Assembly (NCBI RefSeq): GCF_000820025.1
Contig: NZ_CDBI01000103.1
Location: 1 to 64,000 of the forward strand
DNA length: 64,000 nt
Direction of reading: 5' to 3'
Source: Aeromonas popoffii
GTDB lineage: Bacteria; Pseudomonadota; Gammaproteobacteria; Enterobacterales; Aeromonadaceae
Part shown: positions 45,625 through 54,711 of the stretch, in pieces
Numbering within the stretch: position 1 is the first letter of the stretch
Layout of the letters: every line of letters begins with the position of its first letter
Made by a program: the position numbers and the translations under genes
The notes under the pieces: generated by a model
Database searches by the model: none
Seen by the model: only the letters and a program-made list of their open reading frames with translations
Told to the model about the DNA's origin: nothing

Positions 45625-45966
45625 TTACTGGTGTGCTTCGGCGAACAGCTTCATCGCCTCGGCGTGCTTGGTCATGCCCTCGGCACGCAGTGTCAGGTTC
45701 TTCACAAACTCGGCCTTTTTGATCGGGTCTTCGATCTTGTCGAAGCGTTGCTGCAGGTTGGCCTGGATCTGCTCCGGAGTCATGTTCTGCATACGGGCCA
45801 TCTTGTCATGGCGGCTACCGTGGTGCTTGCCGCCCATCATGCCGCCGGGGCAGTCGGTCATTGCGCCAGCCTGGGTGGTGGCAACGGTTTCGCTGGCGGC
45901 ATAGGCGCCGAGCGGCAGGCCAAGGATCAGGGTGGCGGTCAGCAGGGTTTTGGTCAGGGTTTTCAT
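45625..45966 (-). CDS. Spy/CpxP-like periplasmic protein
   Basis: The 113-residue product has a signal peptide (MKTLTKTLLTATLILGLPLGAYA). The mature part has a Gly/Met/His-rich stretch (CPGGMMGGKHHGSRHDKM) that could bind metal. A helical tail contains NMTPEQIQANLQQRFDKIE, similar to the LTxxQ motif of Spy and CpxP chaperones. TAGGAGATAGACC precedes the ATG on the minus strand. It lies divergent to a two-component system 615 bp away. Confidence 0.72.
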   Translation of the reverse strand: MKTLTKTLLTATLILGLPLGAYAASETVATTQAGAMTDCPGGMMGGKHHGSRHDKMARMQNMTPEQIQANLQQRFDKIEDPIKKAEFVKNLTLRAEGMTKHAEAMKLFAEAHQ

Positions 45967-46017
45967 GGTCTATCTCCTCGCGGATTGAGTTCGGGTTCGG
46001 CTTGCTCGCCTTGACCC

Positions 46018-46496
46018 TCAGTAAACACCCGACTGGTGTCTGAACTTTGCCAGTTGAAGCCTATTTTGTAGCAGAGTGTGACACTGTGCGGCGGTGTGAC
46101 AGGTTGGCTTGTGCCATGCCGATCTGGGCCAATCCGGCCAGTGCGATCAGGGTCAGGTTGTTTTCATCATCATAGTTTCCTGGGTATGGATCGCCGAAGG
46201 ATGCCGCCATTGTGTGTTATGGTGCCATGTGTGGCCCTAACCGGGCATGGCATCATGGGGAAGCTAAGGGTGTCTCGCCGGTCGGTTAGAGGCCGGCTTC
46301 ATCGTCATCCGGGGGAAGCTTGCGTCAGGCTGGCGGTCTGTGCGGTGTGGCCGCTGGCAGCGGCATCAGTGTGGTGAGGGTGAGCATGGCCTGTCTCCTG
46401 CAATGAACGAGTATGGACGAGTCCGGTATGTCCCCAGTAAATCCTCGTCTTGTGTCTCAATTTTACCGAGTGGCCGCATTTTTGTAGCAGAGTGTG
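46018..46496. repeat. duplicated 62-bp leader/promoter segment
   Basis: Bases 46018-46080 recur at 46434-46496 in the same orientation with about 17 mismatches. The last 17 bases, TTTTGTAGCAGAGTGTG (46064-46080 and 46480-46496), are identical. The first copy is 52 bp upstream of the Spy-like gene start. The second is 47 bp upstream of a decayed minus-strand start (46387) and is also about 90 bp upstream of the response-regulator gene on the plus strand. Confidence 0.85.
46325..46387 (-). pseudogene. decayed signal-peptide gene next to the Spy-like gene
   Basis: The ATG at 46385-46387 is preceded on the minus strand by a ribosome site like that of the Spy-like gene (AGGAGACAGGCC). It encodes MLTLTTLMPLPAATPHRPPA and then stops. 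The leader upstream matches the Spy-like gene's leader. Farther along the minus strand, 46061-46210 is open for 49 codons (hydrophobic core LTLIALAGLAQIGMAQA), but neither frame forms a convincing complete gene. It is probably a frameshifted duplicate. Confidence 0.45.
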
Positions 46497-46581
46497 GCAT
46501 CTTGCTGATCCGGCACACTTTGACACAAACCGTCCGGCAGATTTTCGTATACTCGTGCCAGCTCTAACAGGAGAGGCCCTC

Positions 46582-47304
46582 ATGAACCAAAACAGCACCC
46601 ACATTCTGGTCGTCGACGATCACAGCGAGATCCGCGATCTGCTGAAACGCTTTCTGGAGCAGCATGGCCTGCGGGTCAGCTGTGCCCGGGATGGCAAGGA
46701 GATGAAGCGGCTGCTGGAGGAGCGGGAGTTCGATCTGCTGGTGCTGGATCTGATGATGCCGGGGGAAGATGGCCTGACCCTGTGCCGCGAGCTGAGGGCC
46801 AAATCCAGCCTGCCCATCATCATGCTCACTGCCATGGGGGAGGAGACCGACCGTATCATAGGGCTGGAGATGGGGGCCGATGACTATCTCGCCAAGCCGT
46901 TCAATCCGCGCGAGCTGCTGGCGCGCATCAAGGCGGTGATGCGCCGCTCCCAGGTCGAGCCGCAACCCGCCGCCGAGACCCTGACCCGGGATCTGCGTTT
47001 CGCTCGCTGGCTGCTCGACATCAATCGCCGCGAACTGGTGGATGAGGATGGTGTGGGGCTGAGTCTCTCCACTGCCGAATTCGACCTGCTGCGGGTGTTT
47101 CTGGAGCGCCCCCAGCGGGTGCTGAGCCGGGATCAACTGCTGGATCTGGCCCGGGGCCGCGAGGCGGTAGCGTTCGATCGCGCCATCGACACCCTGGTGA
47201 GCCGGTTGCGGCGCAAGTTGGAACGGGATCCCAAGAACCCTCAACTTATCAAGACCATCTGGGGCGGCGGTTATCTGTTCGCCGCCGATGTGACCCAGGT
47301 GTAA
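46582..47304 (+). CDS. OmpR-family response regulator
   Basis: From the ATG at 46582 (CAGGAGAGGCCCTC upstream) the product is 240 residues. The receiver domain has the acidic pair in VVDDHSEI, the phospho-Asp in LLVLDLMMPGEDG, Thr in IIMLTAMGEE and Lys in DYLAKPFNPRELL. The winged-helix output domain ends KNPQLIKTIWGGGYLFAADV. The partner kinase gene begins 4 bp after the stop. The Spy-like neighbour suggests a role in envelope stress, as with CpxR. Confidence 0.92.
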   Translation: MNQNSTHILVVDDHSEIRDLLKRFLEQHGLRVSCARDGKEMKRLLEEREFDLLVLDLMMPGEDGLTLCRELRAKSSLPIIMLTAMGEETDRIIGLEMGADDYLAKPFNPRELLARIKAVMRRSQVEPQPAAETLTRDLRFARWLLDINRRELVDEDGVGLSLSTAEFDLLRVFLERPQRVLSRDQLLDLARGREAVAFDRAIDTLVSRLRRKLERDPKNPQLIKTIWGGGYLFAADVTQV

Positions 47305-47308
47305 CGCC

Positions 47309-48700
47309 GTGGTCATGATCAAGCGACTCTGCTCCCGACTGTGGCCCAAGGGGCTGACCGGCCAGATCATCCTGGTGGCGCTGGCGGGGCTGATCCTGAT
47401 CCAGCTGCTCAGTATCCAGATCTACCGCACGGATCGGGAGGAGGCGCTTGGCTTCGTCAACAGCCGCAACGCCATGCAGCGGATTATTGCGGTGGTGCGG
47501 CTGCTCTCCCTCTCTCCACCGTCACTCTATGACGAAATTCTCAAGGCGAGCCGCAGTGAAACCCTGCTGCTGCGCCTCTCCGACGAACCGCTGCAACCGG
47601 ACAATCGCAGCCCCCGCTTCGAGCAGCTGGTACGTTCGCGCCTCAATTATCCTGCTGGCCTCGCCGTCGAGATCAGCGCCGAGCTGAAAGAGGATACCCA
47701 GCGAAGCAAGGCGTGGGAGCACCATGCCCGCATGATGAAGGACCGCAAGGGGCCGCCACCGCCACGGGATATGCGGCTCTATGGTTCCATCGAGCTGCCT
47801 CAGGGGGGCTGGTTACAGTTCAGCTCGCTGGTCGACAAGGAGGTGGGCAGCTGGTCGTGGCAGACCACGCTTAACCTGATGCTGGTCGCCAGCCTGGTGA
47901 TCGGGCTGATGGTGCTGCTGTTTCGCCGCGCCACTCGCCCGCTCAAGCAACTGGCAGGCAATGCCGAGCGACTGGGACGTGGGGAAGACATAGAGCCGCT
48001 GCGAGAGGTGGGGCCGACCGAGATCCGCGAGTCGATTCAGGCTTTCAACCGCATGCATACCCGGCTAGATCGCTTCGTGCAGGACAGAACCCGAATGCTG
48101 GCGGCCATCTCTCACGACCTGCGCACCCCTATCACCAGCCTGCGGCTGCGCACCGAGTTTCTGGCCGATGGCGAGGACAAGGAGCGTATCCAGCAGACTC
48201 TGCAGCAGATGGAGCAGATGCTGGCCGCCACCCTCAGCTTTGCCCGGGAGGAAGGTCAGCAGGAGGCGACCCGCGAGCTGGATCTGGTCAGCCTGCTGGT
48301 CAGCCTGTGCGATGACTATGCCGACACCGGCCAGCCGGTCACCTGTCTGGCGGAGGGCAAAGAGGTTTACGCCTGCCGGACCAATACCCTGCGCCGGGTA
48401 CTGCAGAACCTGATCGGCAACGCCATCAAATATGCCGGCAGTGCCGAGGTATCGCTGGAGCGTACCAAAGAAGAGCTGTTGATCCGGGTTTGTGACAACG
48501 GACCGGGGATAGATCCGGCGCGGCTGGAGGATGTCTTCAAACCCTTCGTACGGCTCGATGAGGCCCGCAATACCGAATCCGGCAGCGTGGGGCTGGGGCT
48601 CTCCATCGCCCGCACCCTGGTGCACCAGCACGGTGGCGAGCTGACCCTGCACAACCGCGCGCAGGGTGGGCTGGAGGCCAGGATCAGCCTGCCGCTGTGA
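47309..48700 (+). CDS. EnvZ-like sensor histidine kinase
   Basis: The GTG at 47309 gives 463 residues; an ATG two codons later (47315) is equally plausible. Two membrane helices (about 20-40 and 190-210) flank a periplasmic domain of about 150 residues. HAMP follows (RRATRPLKQLAGNAERLGRGEDIEPL). The H-box is MLAAISHDLRTPITSLRLRTEFL. The N, G1 and G2 boxes of the ATPase are intact (NLIGNAIKYA, DNGPGIDP, GSVGLGLSIAR). It phosphorylates the regulator encoded just upstream. Confidence 0.92.
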   Translation: MVMIKRLCSRLWPKGLTGQIILVALAGLILIQLLSIQIYRTDREEALGFVNSRNAMQRIIAVVRLLSLSPPSLYDEILKASRSETLLLRLSDEPLQPDNRSPRFEQLVRSRLNYPAGLAVEISAELKEDTQRSKAWEHHARMMKDRKGPPPPRDMRLYGSIELPQGGWLQFSSLVDKEVGSWSWQTTLNLMLVASLVIGLMVLLFRRATRPLKQLAGNAERLGRGEDIEPLREVGPTEIRESIQAFNRMHTRLDRFVQDRTRMLAAISHDLRTPITSLRLRTEFLADGEDKERIQQTLQQMEQMLAATLSFAREEGQQEATRELDLVSLLVSLCDDYADTGQPVTCLAEGKEVYACRTNTLRRVLQNLIGNAIKYAGSAEVSLERTKEELLIRVCDNGPGIDPARLEDVFKPFVRLDEARNTESGSVGLGLSIARTLVHQHGGELTLHNRAQGGLEARISLPL

Positions 48701-48874
48701 GCCTGATGAGATCTGTGTGGGGAGGACGCCGACGAGGCGCCCTTCTCATGTTTATTTTGCCGTTATCTGACTGACATCACGCCAATTTCATACTCGGTCA
48801 TGCTTGTTCTTCCAGCTTGAAGATGGCGATAATAAATGGCCGTGTAGACGGCTAATGGGAAGGTTGGTACAGGA

Positions 48875-50275
48875 ATGGTGGTCTCTTCTGGTTTTGGATG
48901 GCGGGTGTGCAGTGGATGCTTCCTCCTGCTCTGTTTGCTGTGGTTGCCCGCCAGGGCTTCGCCAGCCCCCAAACCTTTGATCGTGACCAACTCCAAGGCC
49001 TGGCAGCCCTTCTCCTACCTCAATGAGGAGGGGCAGCCGGATGGCCTGCTGATCGATCTCTGGCGCGAGTATGGCCGTGTCACCGGTCGCCCGGTCGAGT
49101 TCAAACTGGTGGACTGGCAGACCTCGCTGGACCTGATGCGTACCGGCAAGGCCGATGTCCACGGCGGCCTGCTCTGGTCGCCGGAGCGCAATCTGCTCTA
49201 TGACTATGGTCAGGGGCTCTCCCGTCTCGATGCCCAGCTGTTCTTTGCCAACGCCCTGCGCGGCTCGGATGTGAACGACTACCTGCTGCACGAGAGTGTG
49301 GGGGTGGTGGCAGGGGGGTATGAGGAGTACTACGCCCGCAAGCACTTCCCCACCACGCACCTGCAAACCTTCACGGACAACGATGCCATGATGCGTGCCG
49401 CCTTCAGTGGCAAGTTGGGTGCCTTCATCGCCGATCTGCAAGTGGCGAACTTCTATATCTACACCTCGGCGGATCCCAGCCGCTTTATCCCGATGCGTCA
49501 CCTCTACAGCGACGAGATCCGCTTTGCGGTCGCCAAGGGCAATCAGGCTCTGTTGCAGGAGCTGGAGAAGGGGTTTTCCCGCCTGGGTGCGGCGGATAGG
49601 GAGCGGATCATCCACAAGTGGATGCATATCGAGACCGTCTATCCACGTCACCTCTGGCCCTGGTTACTGGCGCTGGGGGGCATGGTGCTGCTGGTCTACA
49701 TAGTGCAGCTGCGACGGGCGGTGGCGAGCCGCACCGCCGAGTTGATCCAGGCGAATGCGCGGCTTGAGCGCCTTGCCGGCACCGACGCCATGACGGGGAT
49801 CCGGAATCGGCGCGCCTTTCTACCCGAGTTTGAACAGCGGCTGGCCTGTGGGCAGGCTTCGGCCTTGCTGCTGTTCGACATAGATCGCTTCAAGAGGATC
49901 AACGATCACTTCGGTCACGGGGTGGGTGACGAGGTGATCTCGGCTCTGGTCGAACGGGTGCGGCTGGTGTTGCCAGCCGGGGCGCTGTTTGCCCGTATCG
50001 GGGGGGAGGAGTTCTGCATCTGCCTGCCAATGGCGGATATGGCGGCGCTGCAGGAGTGGGCCAGCCGGATCGGCCGGGCAGTGAGTCTGCGCAAGTTGCA
50101 GACCAGTGCCGGGGAGCTGGGGTTTTCTATCAGTACTGGGGCCGTTTGGGTGCCGGATGGCATCAGAGCCGATGGCAGACAACTGTTGTTGCAGGCAGAC
50201 AGGTTGATGTATGGCGCCAAGTCGCTGGGGCGCAATACCTGGCAGGTGGCGTGTTATGCCGAGGAAGAGGATTAG
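48875..50275 (+). CDS. diguanylate cyclase with periplasmic SBP family 3 sensor
   Basis: The 466-residue product has a signal anchor, then a family 3 solute-binding domain (about 35-265; VTNSKAWQPFSYLNEEGQPDGLLIDLWREY, GKADVHGGLLWSPERN, GVVAGGYEEYYARKHFP). A single membrane helix (about 268-288) and a GGDEF domain with RIGGEEF follow. No RxxD inhibitory site is visible. It probably converts binding of an amino-acid-like ligand into cyclic di-GMP. It is divergent in function from, but related in fold to, the orphan binding protein at 12.7 kb. Confidence 0.9.
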   Translation: MVVSSGFGWRVCSGCFLLLCLLWLPARASPAPKPLIVTNSKAWQPFSYLNEEGQPDGLLIDLWREYGRVTGRPVEFKLVDWQTSLDLMRTGKADVHGGLLWSPERNLLYDYGQGLSRLDAQLFFANALRGSDVNDYLLHESVGVVAGGYEEYYARKHFPTTHLQTFTDNDAMMRAAFSGKLGAFIADLQVANFYIYTSADPSRFIPMRHLYSDEIRFAVAKGNQALLQELEKGFSRLGAADRERIIHKWMHIETVYPRHLWPWLLALGGMVLLVYIVQLRRAVASRTAELIQANARLERLAGTDAMTGIRNRRAFLPEFEQRLACGQASALLLFDIDRFKRINDHFGHGVGDEVISALVERVRLVLPAGALFARIGGEEFCICLPMADMAALQEWASRIGRAVSLRKLQTSAGELGFSISTGAVWVPDGIRADGRQLLLQADRLMYGAKSLGRNTWQVACYAEEED

Positions 50276-50288
50276 GCAGCAGAAGCGT

Positions 50289-50316
50289 AGGCCGCCGCCC
50301 CGGGGGGGCGGCGGCT
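50289..50316. terminator. GC-rich hairpin between convergent genes
   Basis: GCCGCCGCCCC-GG-GGGGCGGCGGC lies between the GGDEF gene and the convergent receptor gene. It lacks a clear T-run on either side. Confidence 0.55.
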
Positions 50317-50321
50317 CGTCA

Positions 50322-52274
50322 TCAGAAGTTGTAGGTCATCCCCAGGTTGTAGCGACGACCATCCAGCACTGTGCCGAAGCTGGTGTAATCCACCGTCTTG
50401 TCGAACAGGTTGTAGATGCCGGCTGTCACATTCAGGTGCTTGTTGGCCTTGTAGACCAGACCCGTGTCGAAGAAGGTGTAAGAAGGTGTGCCTTCTGCCA
50501 TCTTGACCCGGCTCAGGTAATCAGAGGTCTTGCTGCGGAAGTTGACCCGTGACCAGAGGCTGACCGCTTCTGTGGTCTGCCAGTCGACCGTGGTGTTGAA
50601 CATGTGGCGCGGCATCTGGTTCAGTGCCTTGCCTGCCAGCGGGCCGCTCTTTTGCTCGGACTGGAGGAAGGTGTAGCTGGAGCCGACCGACCAATCCTCG
50701 CTGATGGTCCAATCCATCATCCCCTCGACCCCGCGCATGTTCGCCTTGTCGATGTTGACGCGGTCACTGATGAAGTCATAGCTGTGACCATTGAGGGTAC
50801 AGGCCGGATCGCTCTTGCTGGTACAACGACGCACTTCGGAGATCTTGTTCTTGAAGTCGGTATTGAACAGGGTAACCCCGGTGTTAAAGCCCTGATGGCC
50901 ATTCCACAGCAGGCCGATCTCTTTACTCACGCTGGTTTCAGGTTTGAGATCCGGGTTGCCGACCAGCATGCCATCCAGGCTGCCACCGCCGGTGGCCTGA
51001 CCCCAGTTGGCCGCAGACATCCGCAAGTCCGGCGACCGATAACCGGTCGAGACGCCCCCTTTCAGGGTCCAGCTCTGGTCCAGATGCCAGACACCGTAGA
51101 GACGTGGACTCCAGTGAGATCCGTAGTTCTGATCCCGATCCATGCGGGCACCACCCGTCAGGGCAAAGCTGTCGGTCAGCGACCACTCATCCTCGACAAA
51201 CATCGCCCAGCTCCAGCGGGTCAACTGCTCAGCAGGATTGGCCACTTTCAGGGTATTGCCCTGATCGTGCAGATCCTCATAGCGATACTGGCCACCGACA
51301 CTCAGATAGTGATCCCCCAGCATAAATTGGGTGTGGGTATCGGCGATGGTGTTGGTGAGCTCCATCTTGCGACCGGGGTTGGTATTGGTCTCCTGCTGCA
51401 GATAGCTGCTGGACGAGCCGAAATCATACTGGCCATCATGGGTCAGCGCGAAGTTGGTCCGCTCATAACGATTGAGATTGTCTTTTGCCTTGGCATCCAG
51501 CGAATTGCCTGCCGTGCGATCCCGATCCTGCAGGCTGCGGCTGGCCTCCAGATCGAAGCGGTTATGGTCGTCGGGCTTGAAGCTGAGCACCGCCGTGCCA
51601 CTGCGGGTCTCCTGCTCGGCAAAGCCCTGGGGAAATTGGTCTTCGCCACGATGAGCCAGTTGGCCATTGACGCGCAGCCCCAACACGCCATCTATCAGCG
51701 AACCTGCGGTATAGGCGTTGGTCTGGAAGCTGTTACCGGCATCCTTGTTCTCCTGGAAGGTCGAATCAGCGTGAACAGCACCCTGCCAGTCCAGACTGGT
51801 GGTCTTGCGGGTAATCACGTTAATCACGCCGCCCATGGCATCCGATCCATAACGGGATGACATGGGGCCGCGTACAACCTCAATCCGTTCGATGGCCTGC
51901 AACGGAGGCAACCAACCCTGCTCGATGCCCGGCCCATCGCTATTGGGACGAGTGCCACGGCTGTCGACCCGCTTGCCATCCACCAGCATCAGTGTGTATT
52001 TGGAGCCCATGCCACGAATGCTGATGTCGCTGCTGCTGCCACCCCCGGTGATCACCACGCCCGGTATGTCTTTCAGGGCATCGGTCACGTCGCGATAGGC
52101 GCGTTTTTCCAATTGCTCGCGAGTCACCACCGAGATGGAGGCTGCGGTATCCTCGATCTTCTGCTGGAAGCCGGAGGCGGTCACGACCATGACCTCCTGT
52201 TCGATGGCATAGGCGTGAGGGGTGAGGGCGGCGAGAACGAACGTGGTCAGCTTGTTGCGGTGCATTTTTATCAT
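50322..52274 (-). CDS. TonB-dependent siderophore receptor, CirA/IrgA type
   Basis: From the ATG at 52272-52274 the product is 650 residues. A signal peptide (to about 23) is followed by a TonB-box-like EVMVVTASGF and a plug domain (ISVVTREQLEKRAYRDVTDALKDIPGV, SIRGMGSKYTLMLVDGKRVDSRG, IERIEVVRGPMSSRYGSDAMGGVINVIT). A 22-strand barrel ends with the aromatic residue in RRYNLGMTYNF. Passages such as MFVEDEWSLTDSFALTGGARMDRDQNYGSHWSPR parallel E. coli CirA. The likely ligand is a catecholate siderophore. A Fur box lies 157 bp upstream of the start. Confidence 0.92.
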   Translation of the reverse strand: MIKMHRNKLTTFVLAALTPHAYAIEQEVMVVTASGFQQKIEDTAASISVVTREQLEKRAYRDVTDALKDIPGVVITGGGSSSDISIRGMGSKYTLMLVDGKRVDSRGTRPNSDGPGIEQGWLPPLQAIERIEVVRGPMSSRYGSDAMGGVINVITRKTTSLDWQGAVHADSTFQENKDAGNSFQTNAYTAGSLIDGVLGLRVNGQLAHRGEDQFPQGFAEQETRSGTAVLSFKPDDHNRFDLEASRSLQDRDRTAGNSLDAKAKDNLNRYERTNFALTHDGQYDFGSSSSYLQQETNTNPGRKMELTNTIADTHTQFMLGDHYLSVGGQYRYEDLHDQGNTLKVANPAEQLTRWSWAMFVEDEWSLTDSFALTGGARMDRDQNYGSHWSPRLYGVWHLDQSWTLKGGVSTGYRSPDLRMSAANWGQATGGGSLDGMLVGNPDLKPETSVSKEIGLLWNGHQGFNTGVTLFNTDFKNKISEVRRCTSKSDPACTLNGHSYDFISDRVNIDKANMRGVEGMMDWTISEDWSVGSSYTFLQSEQKSGPLAGKALNQMPRHMFNTTVDWQTTEAVSLWSRVNFRSKTSDYLSRVKMAEGTPSYTFFDTGLVYKANKHLNVTAGIYNLFDKTVDYTSFGTVLDGRRYNLGMTYNF

Positions 52275-52430
52275 GTTGGCCTGAACTCTTTGAGTAAGAA
52301 GATGCATTCATCCTTTGTGTCAATCTATGGGGTGGTTTCACCGCATCCTGCGTGAAATCGGGCTCGGGCAGGTTCAGTAGGACAATCCTCCCGTTTGCCG
52401 GCAGGCATTGTAATGATCACGAGATTATAT

Positions 52431-52452
52431 GCAAATGATAATCAATATCATT
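52431..52452 (-). promoter_or_regulatory. Fur box upstream of the TonB receptor
   Basis: GCAAATGATAATCAATATC matches the 19-bp Fur consensus GATAATGATAATCATTATC at 16 positions. Shifted by three bases, AATGATAATCAATATCATT forms a near-perfect dyad. The surrounding sequence is AT-rich, promoter-like DNA upstream of the receptor gene. Iron repression through Fur is the expected control. The stretch 52453-52582 shows no gene. Confidence 0.87.
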
Positions 52453-52582
52453 ACAGTTGTGTGGTCATGCTATCGCCAACCAGGAGATACAGAAGGAGAG
52501 AACGGAAGAAAAAGGGGTGAGGCGGAATGGCGAAGGAGAGGTAAAAAGAGTCTGGGGGAGGGGAAATGCTGAATCTCAGGCA

Positions 52583-52612
52583 ACAAAAAACCCGCCTAGG
52601 CGGGTTTTTTTA
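52583..52612. terminator. bidirectional terminator after the cold-shock gene
   Basis: The perfect hairpin AACCCGCC-TAG-GCGGGTT is flanked by an A-run and by TTTTTTTAATT, so it can work on both strands. It follows the cold-shock gene stop (minus strand) by about 60 bp. Confidence 0.9.
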
Positions 52613-52671
52613 ATTCTTGCAGAAGGTCTTCTCAGCAGGCGTTAGCGAGCGTGAAGGCTTTCTTGCTTGAA

Positions 52672-52884
52672 TTACAGACCAACTACGTTGGCAGCAGCCG
52701 GGCCTTTCTGGCCTTGCTCGATGGTGAACTCAACGCGCTGACCTTCGTCCAGGGTTTTGAAGCTGGTGGACTGGATAGCGGAGAAGTGTACGAACACATC
52801 TTTGCTGCCGTCAGCCGGGGAGATGAAGCCAAAACCTTTCTCAGCGTTGAAGAACTTAACGGTACCAGTCATTTTGTTAGACAT
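52672..52884 (-). CDS. cold-shock protein, CspA family
   Basis: From the ATG at 52882-52884 the product is 70 residues, the standard Csp length. RNP1 KGFGFI and RNP2 VFVHFSAI are intact, and the start is the typical [17 protein letters not shown]. It should bind single-stranded RNA and DNA and melt RNA structure. An upstream in-frame ATG would add 11 atypical residues. The 5' leader is long and AT-rich, as for cold-inducible members. Confidence 0.96.
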   Translation of the reverse strand: MSNKMTGTVKFFNAEKGFGFISPADGSKDVFVHFSAIQSTSFKTLDEGQRVEFTIEQGQKGPAAANVVGL

Positions 52885-53150
52885 AATAATTTCCTTGAAT
52901 AGTATTTGAAGTGCCAAAATGGCAATCTATGATTTTTCGTCAGCAATACGTATGGGGAGCACTAAAGAAGGAGAATTATTTAATAAGAACTATCCTTAGA
53001 TAACTCTTATGCTAATCACTGCTTTACTAAAATGACTGCCTAACATAATCAGGTCTGAACTACCGAACCATCGAGAGAGATTAAAACACGCTCTCTTTTT
53101 TAAAGCAAACTTTATCTCAATATTAATTTTCGGTTAGCCAAGTGCTACCT
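52885..53150 (-). promoter_or_regulatory. probable long 5' leader of the cold-shock gene
   Basis: About 265 bp upstream of the cold-shock gene is AT-rich, has no open frame of note and contains several potential stem-loops (for example TGCCAAAATGGCA next to the start). cspA-type mRNAs carry 5' leaders of about 150 nt or more that fold differently in the cold. Function here is inferred from position. The stretch 53150-53320 shows no gene. Confidence 0.4.
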
Positions 53151-53323
53151 ACTCATATTGCCATGTGAACCATCGGGTATGTGGGGCGGGGTTGGGCGTA
53201 TCTCCTTGCCGGGACAGGTGTTTGGCCTGTCTCAGTCACGTGTTCTTGGTGAACATGATGAGCGTTTGCCGGTCGGGCTTGTACAGATGGTGCCCTCATC
53301 AAGTAGAGAGAGCCATAACGATC

Positions 53324-53359
53324 AACGCCCGCCCACACAGCGCTGTGTGGGCGGGCGTT
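53324..53359. terminator. strong palindromic terminator
   Basis: A 36-bp perfect palindrome (AACGCCCGCCCACACAGC and its inverse) lies 18 bp beyond the stop of the small basic gene on the minus strand. T-runs are weak. Confidence 0.7.
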
Positions 53360-53377
53360 CATCAAGAGTGAGCGAAC

Positions 53378-53662
53378 TCAGCGCTTGCTGCGGAACTTGT
53401 TGCTGACGGAGTCGATCCAGCTGAAGGTTTCTGGCAGCACCTGATTTCTGGCCCGCTCTTTGGCCTTTTCCCGAGCCAGTTTGGAGGCCACCTTGGCTGC
53501 CTCTGCACGATCTGCCACGATTTTAAGCCGGCCTTCCTCACGGATCCTGTTACGTTCTGCGTTGGTCAGCTGATGGTCAGCATTGGCCTGGGCTTTTTGG
53601 AGCAACAGGGTTATCTCGGCCTTTTCGGCCTCGGTGAGGTCTTTCATTTCCAACTTTTTCAC
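53378..53662 (-). CDS. small charged helical protein, function unknown
   Basis: The 94-residue product is almost wholly helical and highly charged, rich in Lys, Arg, Glu and Ala (for example EAAKVASKLAREKAKERARN). It ends with FSWIDSVSNKFRSKR. There is no signal peptide or membrane segment. I recognise no family. GAGCGCGCCGTGAAA precedes the start, so the ribosome site is weak. Confidence 0.65.
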   Translation of the reverse strand: MKKLEMKDLTEAEKAEITLLLQKAQANADHQLTNAERNRIREEGRLKIVADRAEAAKVASKLAREKAKERARNQVLPETFSWIDSVSNKFRSKR

Positions 53663-53832
53663 GGCGCGCTCCTGGCGGCTGGGGGATGGGATACCCTAAC
53701 ACATTTTCGTCGACTATTTCTTACGCAATGTGCTCCACGGCCATAAAAGTGCGGGTTCCACGCTTTTTTTCGTTATTTATCTGCCTGTTCACTACAGATT
53801 TATCGCATTTTCCGGGTTGCATGGCACGTCTC

Positions 53833-54711
53833 TCAACCGTGGCCGTTCGGTTCGACATGGATCAGCACTATGGCATGGGGCAGGTGGTGCATGATGCCCT
53901 GCTCTATCTGATCACAGATGGCATGGGAGAGCTCTATGCTCATCTCCTTGGGCAGGGTCAGGTGGAAATCGATATGACGACGGCGTCCGGCCTGACGGCT
54001 ACGCAGGGCGTGAAAGCCACCATGCTCGGGGCAGCACTGCTCGATCACCTGAGTGGTGATGGCTAGCTCCTCCTCGCTCATGCTGTGATCCAGCAGGGGC
54101 TGAAAGGCCTGATTGAGCATGGCGATGGCTTCCCGGAGAATGAATATTGCCACGCAGATGGCCACTATGGGGTCGAGCAAATAGAGGTTGTAGCCCAGCC
54201 CGTCGGCGATCCAGATACCGAGCAGGCCGCCTGCGACCCCGAGAGAGGTCAGTACGTCTGCCTTGAGGTGCAAGGCATCGGCGGCCAGCGCGATGGACTC
54301 TTCCTCTTTCGCCACCCGGTAGATATAGGTGGAAACACCGCTGTTGACCAGCGCCGAGATCAGCATGACCAGCACGCCAAAGCCCACACTTTCGACCGGT
54401 GTGGGTGTGATCAACTTGCCGATGGCTTCGAAGATGATCCAGCCCGCAGCCAGCAGGATTAACAGGGCTTCTATGACGCCGGAGACGTTTTCGATCTTGT
54501 CATGACCATAGGGGTGGCGTTGATCGGGTGGAATATCCGACCGACGTACCGCAAACAGCGCGATGAGCGATGCAACCAGGTCCATTGCTGAGTGGATGGC
54601 TTCGGAAATAATACTGACGGAGCCACTCAAGGCCCCGGCAAATATCTTCATGATAATCAAGGTGATATTGGAGAAAACTGAGACCAAGGCCGCTCTGCTT
54701 TTTCTGGTCAT
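53833..54711 (-). CDS. cation diffusion facilitator (CDF) metal exporter
   Basis: The 292-residue protein has six membrane helices. HxxxD-type metal sites appear in SEAIHSAMDLVASL (helix 2) and ADALHLKADVLTSLGV (helix 5), and HPYGHDKIENVSG follows helix 2, all typical of CDF transporters. The C-terminal cytosolic domain (about 210-292) has HIDFHLTLP. It is likely a Zn, Fe or Mn/proton antiporter. The metal cannot be fixed from sequence. Confidence 0.9.
   Translation of the reverse strand: MTRKSRAALVSVFSNITLIIMKIFAGALSGSVSIISEAIHSAMDLVASLIALFAVRRSDIPPDQRHPYGHDKIENVSGVIEALLILLAAGWIIFEAIGKLITPTPVESVGFGVLVMLISALVNSGVSTYIYRVAKEEESIALAADALHLKADVLTSLGVAGGLLGIWIADGLGYNLYLLDPIVAICVAIFILREAIAMLNQAFQPLLDHSMSEEELAITTQVIEQCCPEHGGFHALRSRQAGRRRHIDFHLTLPKEMSIELSHAICDQIEQGIMHHLPHAIVLIHVEPNGHG

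Noticed and set aside
53324-53359. phage or plasmid replication origin at a 36-bp perfect palindrome
   Set aside because: Position just after a stop codon and a plain GC-rich stem fit a transcription terminator better.
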